Source: Anisus vortex
Taxonomy: Eukaryota > Mollusca > Gastropoda > Planorbidae
Assembly: GCA_949126835.1 (NCBI GenBank)
Contig: OX421497.1
Location: forward strand, 47,981,715-48,045,714
DNA: 64,000 bases
Direction of reading: 5' to 3'
A program made the translations under genes and the position numbers. Under the pieces are notes generated by a model that saw only the letters and a list, made by a program, of their open reading frames with translations, was not told where the DNA came from and searched no databases. Of the stretch, positions 54,689 to 64,000 are shown piece after piece; the first letter of the stretch is position 1; each line of letters opens with the position of its first letter.

Positions 54689-54946
54689 AACGCCCATGGA
54701 GAACTAAACCGATAACGTCACTATTTTGTTCCTTTTAATGTTAACACTGTCTTCTGCTTACATTGGTAGGCCTATAGGGAATGGAATCCAACTGCATGAC
54801 AATTAGATAAATCCATAAGTCGGTATGGTTCACACATGAGTGAAATTTCGCTTTATTGGCATGTTTGCTTTATCAAAACTCTTCCTGTAGGTGTCTCAAT
54901 TAAACGGAGTGCTGTTGTTGTATACGCGTGTAGATTGTTGAATAAA
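54689..54946 (+). other. 3' UTR of the yellow-family gene with poly(A) signal
   Basis: AATAAA at 54941-54946 is followed by GT-rich sequence (ATGTTGTACATTGGG), a standard cleavage context. Confidence 0.65.
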
Positions 54947-56282
54947 TGAAATGTTGTACATTGGGATTCACTGACCACTATATTTGTTGACCAGCTCTAG
55001 GACACATTGTCCCTCGTTTCTTTTATTATATCATTGAATGCCATTGAAGAACATATTGGGTTGAGTTCTTTGTTCAGTATATTATATAAGTCGTGTATTT
55101 GTCATGTATTTTTTCATGTATTAGTTCGAGTATTGCAATGTCCTTATTTATTTTTCATTTGTTTTCTTCTGTATTTCTTACGTATATATTTCTTCTATTT
55201 GTCATTTTATTGTCATGTATTTTATTATTTGTTCGTCAAGAACGCTATACGTCATGTATCTGTCATGTATCTGTCATCTGCCATTTATATATGGCATTTG
55301 TCATGCGGTTTCTTCTTGGGCCAGTGTTAAACTTTCAAACAGGTCTATGCCATATTAACACCACGCTTATGCACAGAACAATACGTTACAAGCCCATTGG
55401 ATGATAATGTATTAACCACGTGGTCTGGAGCAGGCTAACGCGTAGCAGTTTGGTTCAAATCTTACTTGGTGCCTGCTGTCCATTCAATCTTCTTGCAAGA
55501 AATGTACAGAAACCAGGCGACCTATTTTAACACAAGGCCGAACGATTTTACTTCAGCGGAATTTCCCCTTGTTTGAAGGCCATCCTTTTGCACTAGTGAA
55601 GTTTTATTCACTTTAAAAACAACAACAACAAATGTAATACTGTATGGCCTACTCACCGCAGCGAATTTTACTTGACAATAAATCTATCTCGCGATATACA
55701 GTGTATTAGTAAACAGGCTATAGGTATAACACAAAATAAATAAATATATTAAAAATAATAATAAAAATATATAATACATTACTATACAGGGTATAGATCT
55801 AACACAAAAATAAAGTTTGAATTTAGCGGCAAAACCAAAAGCGAAGATAATTTGAGGGATTGAAAAAATGTGCATTCTAAATTGTAATGAAAAAAACTAC
55901 AACAGGAAACAATGATTTGGTGAGGTTGTGTTAATAGAATTCAGCAACGAGTCTATGTGGCCAAATTTCAGTTCGATAGGATGACCGGGGTAAGGGGGTC
56001 AATCAGCAAAGATCTGGCCACCACCAAAATACCCGCAAAAGTGGAGTTAAAGTAAATTGTTTGACTGCGGAGTGAATTTATTTGTTCACGGATATGACGT
56101 ATTCGGGTATTTCCGGTCCCAGTATGTAGCGAGCTTGAACATTTGGTGGAGGGGATTTATTTAAACCAGGTCACTGGAAGAAATGTTTGTAGTTTGGATG
56201 AAATCACTGCAGACGACAACAACATACAGACAGATAGCACATTAGAGAGCACATGTCGACATACAACTATATAGACCTATGC
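54947..56282. other. Intergenic
   Basis: TCATGTAT/TGTCATGTAT-rich sequence lies at 55090-55310. No gene or clear transposon is recognised. Confidence 0.45.
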
Positions 56283-57612
56283 ACAGAGAGAAAGAGAGAG
56301 AGAGAGAGAGACATTTTAAGGACATAGATGTAAACACACACACGAGAGAGAGAGAGAGCCATTATAAAGACAGATGTAAAGACACACACGAGAGAGAGAG
56401 AGAGCCATTATAAGAACATAGATATAAATACACACACGAGAGATAGAGAGAGAGAGAGCCATTATAAGGACATAGATGTAAACACACAAACGAGAGAGAG
56501 AGAGCCATTATAAGGGCATAGATGTAAACACACACACGAGAGAGAGAGAGCCATTATAAAGACAGATGTAAAGATACACACGAGAGAGAGAGAGAGAGCC
56601 ATTATAAGGACATAGATGTAAACACACAAACGAGAGAGAGAGAGAGCCATTATAAGGACATAGATATAAACACACACACGAGAGATAGAGAGAGAGAGGG
56701 CCATTATAAGGACATAGATGTAAACACACAAACGAGAGAGAGAGAGAGCCATTATAAAGACAGATGTAAAGACACACACGAGAGAGAGAGAGAGAGAGAG
56801 CCATTATAAGGACATAGATATAAACACACACACGAGAGATAGAGAGGGAGAGAGCCATTATAAGGACATAGATGAAAACGCATACACGAGAGAGAGAGAG
56901 AGAGACATTATAATGACATAGATGTAAACGCACATACGAGAGAGAGAGAGAGAGAGAGACATTATACGGACATAGATGTAAACACACACACGAGAGAGAG
57001 AGAGAGAGAGAGAGCCATTATAAGGACATGGATGAAAACGCATACACGAGAGAGAGAGAGAGAGAGAGAGACATTATAATGACATAGATGTAAACGCACA
57101 TACGAGAGAGAGAGAGACATTATACGGACATAGATGTAAACACACACACGAGAGAGAGAGAGAGAGAAATAGCGAGAGAGAAAGAGAAAAGAGGGCCATA
57201 ATAAAGGCAAAAATGTAAACAGGGCCGTATTTAGGATTGTGGGGGCCCTGTTCTCAAATTTATGTGGGGGCCCCTCCTGGCCTCGCCCCTGCCTCCACAT
57301 TGGCATACCTCATAAACATGCCGTTAGTTCATGTTACATTCTCTAAAATCATAAATACATTTTATGTTGCGCTTAGCTTGGTTGGACTGGGGCGCTTAAA
57401 ATTGTAGGGGAATAAATGAATTTTATTTTAAATTTTTCAAAGAAAGAATGGCGATGTCACTAACAAAATTATTTTTGGGATGTGTGGGGGGCACTCAACG
57501 CCGTGGTCAAACAGACCAATGGAACATGTCTAAATACGCCACTGAATGTAAACACACACACGAGAGAGAGAGAGAGAGAGAGAGATAGAGAAAGAGAGAG
57601 AGCGAGAGATTA
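56283..57612. repeat. GA-rich ~60-bp minisatellite, interrupted by a MITE
   Basis: Units of (GA)n then GCCATTATAAGGACATAGAT, GTAAACACACACACGA recur from 56283 to about 57210 and resume at 57545-57612 after the inserted element. The GA tract length varies from unit to unit. The long minus-strand frames (SLSLS...) are low-complexity artefacts. Confidence 0.93.
57220..57544 (+). mobile_element. MITE of the ZMYM1-like hAT family
   Basis: The ends are CAGGGCCGTATTTAGGATTG and the inverse of TCTAAATACGCCACTG, with perfect 8-bp duplications AATGTAAA (57212-57219, 57545-57552). The first 75 bp align closely with the left end of 25915-31948 (GGGGCCCTGTTC, TTATGTGGGGGCCCCTC, TGGCCTCGCCCCTGCC). Confidence 0.92.
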
Positions 57613-58192
57613 TAAAGACATCTATATGACTACACTTACACAGTAATAAAACCAGATAACCGAGATAAGGACAAATTTATAGAAATGGGCAATTTGATCG
57701 ATCGTAAAACATGATCCAACCCCCCCCCCCCCGACCTCTCAACACTGAACAGATTGTTCATACGACGTGTAGCCTACTGTTATCTTATACCAGTAATAAA
57801 GTGAACATAACAACTTTAAACAACAACACACGTTAATATCAGGGGCGTGGCAAAGTTTTTTTTTTTATGAGGCGGAAGGGGGGAGGGGGCTGTACAGAGA
57901 TTCGATCGTTGAATCCTTAAGTTAAAAAAACAAACTTAGACTGCTGCATAAAACATTTACTAAGTGAAACATTGCTTTATTTACAAGCTAAATTCCCCGG
58001 CGTTTACCCGGGTGGGGGGGGGGGGGATTAAATAGGTCTGTAAAAGTCTATAAGCTTCAGATAAAAATTTCATAAACTACAAATTACTTCAATGAATAGA
58101 AAACTATAGATCTAATAATTTAAAAAATAAAATTAACCTATTTTCATTTTTTTATTTAGATATATCTATTTATTAAATATTGTATTCTGGTA
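57613..58192. other. Intergenic
   Basis: A C-run at 57720 and a G-run at 58014 occur. No gene is seen. Confidence 0.45.
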
Positions 58193-58365
58193 TTAAAAAA
58201 AAGCATGTCTTTTTATTTAACAAAAATGTTGGACTATCTTTGCAGGAGAATCGAACAACCGTCTCCCGCACGCGTCTAAAATTATATTTATTAGATTTTA
58301 CTTACTGGAAACATTTTAAGAAAGCTTTAAGTCTAGAAATTCTTTACAATCTTTAAATTTAAAAA
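58193..58365 (-). repeat. Partial copy of the 350-bp dispersed repeat
   Basis: AAGCATGTCTTTTTATTTAA, CGTCTCCCGCACGCGTCTAA and TTACTTACTGGAAACATTTT match the 59378-59500 part of the fuller copy. Confidence 0.75.
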
Positions 58366-58970
58366 ATGCAATATTTATGCAAGTAAAAAATTCAAACTTT
58401 CATAGCATATATCTGCGGCTTTGGTATAATATATTTCTTGCTTTGTTTTGTGAAAACATGCAGTAGATTAATATATTTTAAAAATATGAATAGGTTTACT
58501 ATGAAATTTCCAGAAATAACGAGATAAGCTAAAGATAGAAAAAGTGGGGGCGGGGAGTGGAGAGGGAAAACCTTGAAATTAAATAAGGGAGTTAATTTTT
58601 AAAAAGTTAAAATATTGTGTCTCGAATCGAAGTGCTTTCCCCTTTTAATTGATTTAAATTACAGTTAAGCGGACCGATATTCCTGGGAGGTAATTCATGG
58701 ATTCTCTAACAAAACCATATTTGTTTGAGTTGTTTCCCTTGCACTGGTATGTTGAGAAAGACACGCTGAATGCGTTTGTAGTTTTGAAAATACATCTATG
58801 GTAATTTCATACTTTTAAACAATAACAATACGCTCCATTCTACTAACAAATTATATTTTATATACATCATTTTTCTTAAGATTCCACAAAGTTCACTTTC
58901 GTAAAGCAGCAAGCATGGCCTTCAACTATAAACTGACACCAGAGAAATGACGTCAGAAAATATAAGATGT
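58366..58970. other. Intergenic
   Basis: AT-rich, without coding signal. Confidence 0.45.
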
Positions 58971-58974
58971 GAGC

Positions 58975-59135
58975 CACGCGTGGTCTAGCGGCAGCAAGGT
59001 TTAGATCGCCATACCATATGTTTTTGGGTTCGAATCTCGGTTTAAGCCACGGATTTAGTTTCCCGAGGCTGGGGGGTATACGAAAGGCTCTACTTGGTAG
59101 AAAAGTAAAGGCAGCCCACAGAAAATGAAACATCC
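58975..59135 (+). mobile_element. Divergent tRNA-derived SINE
   Basis: GCCACGCGTGGTCTAGCGGC (A box) and GGGTTCGAATCTCGG (B box) are followed by a shortened body with TTTCCCGAGGCTGGGGGGT and AGTAAAGGCAGCCCACAG. The body differs enough from the main family to be a subfamily. Confidence 0.75.
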
Positions 59136-59377
59136 AATAGAAATGTCGCATCCACGAGTTAATGTATTCATAACATCAGTAGGATGATGTACAAGGGCTC
59201 CAGAACCGGCACTACATAAAAGACAAAATTCCCAAATACATAGATCTATAGCTACTGGTAAAATATAAGTTTAAACTATAACGTAAATAAATTACAGAAA
59301 TATAAGTATTAATTATTTACCGAAAACATTTAAGAAAATAATTTAAAATAAATATTGTAATCGGGTTAAAAAAAAGC

Positions 59378-59752
59378 ATGTCTTTTTATTTAACAAAAAG
59401 TTAGGACTATCCCTGGCCCTGGCTGAGAATAGATCACCCGTCTCACGCGTGAGTCTAAAATATAATTATTAGACTTTACTTACTGAAAACATTTTAGGCA
59501 AGCTTTAGACTAAGTCCTGAAATTCTATACAATCTTTAAAAGAAAAGTCATATTAATTGACCTTTTTAGAAAGTAGAAAAATAAAAAAAAATTATCTGTG
59601 TCAAATACGCTAACCACTCAGAGAGGGTGGACACATGCAGGATGAGATATTGCAAAAGTAAAATATGAGGCAATAAGGTCACGTGTCTTTAAATTAACCA
59701 ATGGGGATCAGAATCCACACACACAGTCTAATTTATATATATAGAGAGAGAT
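59378..59752 (-). repeat. Dispersed ~350-bp repeat, fuller copy on minus strand
   Basis: The reverse of this segment parallels 3636-3995 end to end, including GACTGTGTGTGTGGATTC, TGACCTTATTGCCTCATATT and AGCCAGGGATAGTCC. The tRNA-like middle is eroded here (CTGAGTGGTTAGCG remains). Confidence 0.78.
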
Positions 59753-59885
59753 TCTATGACCATGACATCCTCACTCTCCTACCAACAGGCGCTACAGACG
59801 TTAAGGAAAATACTTGACATTTTGCCGTTACTGTTTCAGTATCGAACGCCCCCCCCCCACCTGCTAATAATGATAAGCGGCCCAC

Positions 59886-61810
59886 ACCCACACCCCAGCC
59901 CACTCAACCCAACTCAAGACGCCCCGCCACTTATTGATCTGCCCACACCCCAGCCCACTCAACCCAACTCAAGACGCCCCGCCACTTATTGATCTGCCCA
60001 CACCCCAGCCCACTCAACCCAACTCAAGACGCCCCGCCACTTATTGATCTGCCCACACCCCAGCCCACTCAACCCAACTCAAGACGCCCCGCCACTTATT
60101 GATCTGCCCACACCCCAGCCCACTCAACCCAACTCAAGACGCCCCGCCACTTATTGATCTGCCCACACCCCAGCCCACTCAACCCAACTCAAGACGCCCC
60201 GCCACTTATTGATCTGCCCACACCCCAGCCCACTCAACCCAACTCAAGACGCCCCGCCACTTATTGATCTGCCCACACCCCAGCCCACTCAACCCAACTC
60301 AAGACGCCCCGCCACTTATTGATCTGCCCACACCCCAGCCCACTCAACCCAACTCAAGACGCCCCGCCACTTATTGATCTGCCCACACCCCAGCCCACTC
60401 AACCCAACTCAAGACGCCCCGCCACTTATTGATCTGCCCACACCCCAGCCCACTCAACCCAACTCAAGACGCCCCGCCACTTATTGATCTGCCCACACCC
60501 CAGCCCACTCAACCCAACTCAAGACGCCCCGCCACTTATTGATCTGCCCACACCCCAGCCCACTCAACCCAACTCAAGACGCCCCGCCACTTATTGATCT
60601 GCCCACACCCCAGCCCACTCAACCCAACTCAAGACGCCCCGCCACTTATTGATCTGCCCACACCCCAGCCCACTCAACCCAACTCAAGACGCCCCGCCAC
60701 TTATTGATCTGCCCACACCCCAGCCCACTCAACCCAACTCAAGACGCCCCGCCACTTATTGATCTGCCCACACCCCAGCCCACTCAACCCAACTCAAGAC
60801 GCCCCGCCACTTATTGATCTGCCCACACCCCAGCCCACTCAACCCAACTCAAGACGCCCCGCCACTTATTGATCTGCCCACACCCCAGCCCACTCAACCC
60901 AACTCAAGACGCCCCGCCACTTATTGATCTGCCCACACCCCAGCCCACTCAACCCAACTCAAGACGCCCCGCCACTTATTGATCTGCCCACACCCCAGCC
61001 CACTCAACCCAACTCAAGACGCCCCGCCACTTATTGATCTGCCCACACCCCAGCCCACTCAACCCAACTCAAGACGCCCCGCCACTTATTGATCTGCCCA
61101 CACCCCAGCCCACTCAACCCAACTCAAGACGCCCCGCCACTTATTGATCTGCCCACACCCCAGCCCACTCAACCCAACTCAAGACGCCCCGCCACTTATT
61201 GATCTGCCCACACCCCAGCCCACTCAACCCAACTCAAGACGCCCCGCCACTTATTGATCTGCCCACACCCCAGCCCACTCAACCCAACTCAAGACGCCCC
61301 GCCACTTATTGATCTGTCCACACCCCAGCCCACTCAACCCAACTCAAGACGCCCCGCCACTTATTGATCTGCCCACACCCCAGCCCACTCAACCCACCTC
61401 AAGACGCCCCGCCACTTATTGATCTGCCCACACCCCAGCCCACTCAACCCAACTCAAGACGCCCCGCCACTTATTGATCTGCCCACACCCCAGCCCACTC
61501 AACCCAACTCAAGACGCCCCGCCACTTATTGATCTGCCCACACCCCAGCCCACTCAACCCAACTCAAGACGCCCCGCCACTTATTGATCTGCCCACACCC
61601 CAGCCCACTCAACCCAACTCAAGACGCCCCGCCACTTATTGATCTGCCCACACCCCAGCCCACTCAACCCAACTCAAGACGCCCCGCCACTTATTGATCT
61701 GCCCACACCCCAGCCCACTCAACCCAACTCAAGACGCCCCGCCACTTATTGATCTGCCCACACCCCAGCCCACTCAACCCAACTCAAGACGCCCCGCCAC
61801 TTATTGATCT
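59886..61810. repeat. 55-bp GC-rich tandem array, 35 copies, nearly perfect
   Basis: Units start every 55 bp (GCCCACACCCCAGCCCACTC ... CACTTATTGATCT). Across 35 units I see only three differences: the first base of unit 1, one C-to-T near 61317 and one A-to-C near 61398. No spacers exist. Confidence 0.97.
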
Positions 61811-62248
61811 GTTTGCAGGTGTTTCTTTTTGCAGATCATCACACGACATAAATAGTATCGATAACTGTGTATGTCCCGACAGTCAGTTGTAGCCAGGACC
61901 TAAATGACCACACGGTGTCTGTCTGACCACTGCGTTTAGTGCCCCCACCAAAACACACGGCATCAAACTGACCATCAAATAAATGCACAATAGTATTGCT
62001 TTAGAAAATAAAAACGGGTAATGGACAACACCGTGTACTGCAAACCCACTATAAGCTGCAGAGTTGTATAAGATTTCTCATCATTACAAACAAGATTCTA
62101 ATAAGATAATTAGCAGAGTAATGCGTTGTGTCTGTCAGTGTGTGCAGTATACATCATTTTGACTTATTGAAATGTCATTTCATCACAACAGCATCTTACA
62201 TTGGACACTTAGATTTGTGTGACATAAGAATGTTTGACATAGGACTAC
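61811..62248. other. Intergenic
   Basis: Unique sequence to the right of the array; no gene recognised. Confidence 0.45.
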
Positions 62249-62378
62249 TAGAGATGGGAATCGAACCTACATTTAGAAGTTCGGGCTCAGTTCGGTCACC
62301 GGCAGAGTTCGGGTTCGGTTCGTTGGTAACCAAAGATCGAGTTCGGTGTGTTCGGTTCGGGTGCGATTCCCATCTCCA
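62249..62378. mobile_element. 130-bp hAT-like MITE
   Basis: The inverted ends TAGAGATGGGAATCGAACC and GCGATTCCCATCTCCA are flanked by perfect 8-bp duplications AGGACTAC (62241-62248, 62379-62386). The interior is made of GTTCGG-type motifs. Confidence 0.88.
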
Positions 62379-62431
62379 AGGACTACTGGAAACTTGGTAT
62401 TTGTTTGTTACAGAAAAAAGTAAATTGATCC

Positions 62432-62640
62432 CGTCGGACCAAATTGATTGGTGAAGCAGCGTATGAAAGGGGATTGTGTGGCCAGCGCACGGCACAGTCA
62501 ACATTACCCTAACTAAAATCAGGCACCCATCAGAGCTGGGTAGACCCTGGAACAATATTCTAGCCTTCGCCGGGAGTCGAACCCGGGACCTTTGGTACGC
62601 CAATCGAACGCGGCGCCACCCGTGCCACATTATTCTGTGA
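62432..62640 (-). mobile_element. tRNA-derived SINE, minus strand
   Basis: Inverse of the family: GTGAAGCAGCG, GATTGTGTGGCCAGCGCAC, CATCAGAGCTGGGTAGAC, GGAGTCGAACCCGGGACCTT, CGGCGCCACCCGTGCC. Confidence 0.88.
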
Positions 62641-63877
62641 CATCGGACCACTAGGAGTCAGTGTGACATTAAGTTTTGTGACAGTGTCAAGACCGGATGT
62701 ATTGATCGGACAATGATGTCAGTGACACTAAGACTGTATCGATCAGATCTCATTAGGATGCAGTCTACACATTCAAACCAAACAGAGTCTGTTTCTATTT
62801 TTAGTAACCCGCGATAAGCGGTTGTTTATTTCGGGAAATTAAACAACAACACACATTGACAAAACAAACAACAACAAAATCATATCACCATGGTAACATA
62901 AGACTAGAGAAAAAATCGATTCGTTTCTTTATTTTTCCCCTTCCTTTTTATTTTACCGGTTAATAAAAAAACAACAACTAATATCTTTAAAAGAAACAAA
63001 ACAACTGACCTGCGTGTTGACCAAAAATTAAAAGTTGACAAGCTATTTATAGCTCAACCACTGAGTACAACTCTAGTCTCTCCTTTACTCTATCTCTGAG
63101 TGCTGGGAGACAGTCAAGAAATATGGCACCAGGGATGGAAACATTCATTTGCGTCTCCTCTCCCTATTATATAAGACGCCGCTCTTTTTTTTTCCGGCGC
63201 TTGGGATAGCGCCCGGGGCGCCCCGCCCTTTGGAATGACCCTGTCATTTCAAGTCTCGTCTGCTGCGTTGTTGACTTCTGATGAGGATGTTTCGATCATT
63301 TTTTGGGGGGGTCTATAAAATGTCACTGAGTCCAATTCAGCATATTTCGCCAGACCTTGTAGTCGCTAAACATATTTCTATCATGGCGTTAGTACCTCTA
63401 GGCTGGTGAGGGCCTCTAGCCGGCCCGTATCGCTGGTGAGGGCCTCTAGCCGGCCTGTATCGTTTGCGCAAACCGGTTTTAACACATTTTGAAAACCGCT
63501 TAATAATACATTCCAGGAACAAAGTTAAATTACAATTGATGAACTAATTATTAATTTACTTAATGTAGATTGAGGCTAATCTGTATCAATGGACAAGTCT
63601 TAAATATTATGCATGCATGGTGAACCTAAAGGTTAAACGTGTACCAACAGTTCCGGTCCCTTTCGTTCATTTACTAGCAAAACATCTCTGTATGCTGCTT
63701 TAGTGGTTGTACTGCGAGTAAGAAAAGATGTAGAGGATTTATATTTGCCGAAAGGGAGGTGATCGTGTAAGATTGAAGCTTAATTTTTAATTCTTTAACA
63801 ATTTAATCCTAAACTCTGTTTTTAAATATAAAGTATCGTATAGATCTAGATATAGTACGTGTGCTGGGGCTTAACTA
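62641..63877. other. Intergenic with a promoter-like GC-rich patch
   Basis: CTATTATATAAGACGCCGC at 63164-63182 has a TATA-like core followed by GC-rich sequence (63196-63232). It could be a promoter, but no downstream coding exon is in the window. A 29-bp unit (CTGGTGAGGGCCTCTAGCC) is duplicated at 63401-63461. Confidence 0.35.
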
Positions 63878-64000
63878 AAGTAAGTATCCCGTTGGACCGA
63901 ATTGATCTATAGGGCCAGTGAAGCAGCGTTCGTCAGTTTCTGTGGCCAATGCATACTAGGTGATTGTGTGGCAAGCACTATGCACAGACGCCTTTACTTT
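63878..64000 (-). mobile_element. SINE 3' half, running off the window
   Basis: GTATCCCGTTGGACCGAATT, GGGCCAGTGAAGCAGCG, TGATTGTGTGGCAAGCAC, GCCTTTACTTT: the inverse of the family tail; the head would lie beyond 64000. Confidence 0.85.

Noticed and set aside
56462..57306. Minus-strand SLSLS/VCVYIY frames
   Set aside because: Low-complexity translation of the GA-rich minisatellite.
59756..59992. 78-codon Pro-rich frame entering the 55-bp array
   Set aside because: It starts in unique sequence but ends after about two repeat units, with no splice or homology support.

Overview
The window is animal nuclear DNA, most likely from a mollusc and probably a gastropod. Introns have GT/AG ends. The sequence is AT-rich and crowded with minisatellites, tRNA-derived SINEs sharing one head and body, 3' ends of non-LTR retrotransposons, hAT-type DNA transposons and one complete LTR retrotransposon. 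The gastropod assignment is an inference from repeat style and gene structure, not a database result.

Left part (1-15.4 kb): the 3' portion of CTU1, the cytoplasmic tRNA 2-thiolation enzyme, on the + strand. It is preceded by a 3.2-kb array of a 38-bp repeat that is presumably intronic. Eleven exons with compatible phases encode the C-terminal half of the conserved enzyme. They run into a final 2.7-kb exon encoding an 888-residue, Ser/Thr-rich, internally repeated tail. A 38-bp duplication carries a second copy of the acceptor of the penultimate exon. Using the upstream copy would end the protein right after the conserved part.

Middle-left (15.4-25 kb): a repeat-rich intergenic stretch, then the last five exons of a minus-strand gene for a type I membrane protein with one membrane segment and a tyrosine-rich cytoplasmic tail. 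Its 5' exons (the ectodomain) are not identified. One of its splice donors has been tandemly copied.

Middle (25-44 kb): transposon country. A hAT element with a broken ZMYM1-like transposase gene and perfect 8-bp target duplications holds at least four other hAT-like insertions, two of them nested inside a third. Next comes a young LTR retrotransposon (identical-looking 597-bp LTRs, intact 1606-residue polyprotein). Its domain order is Gag-protease-integrase-reverse transcriptase-RNase H, so integrase precedes RT although the RT is Ty3/gypsy-like (Gmr1-type order).

Right part (44-64 kb): a 2-kb 25-bp minisatellite, LINE 3' ends, a complete four-exon gene for a secreted yellow/major-royal-jelly family protein (+ strand, 50767-54688) whose introns hold inverted repeats and minisatellites, a GA-rich minisatellite interrupted by a 325-bp MITE, a nearly perfect 35-copy array of a 55-bp GC-rich unit, and further SINEs and MITEs. 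The three host genes show no evident functional link to each other.
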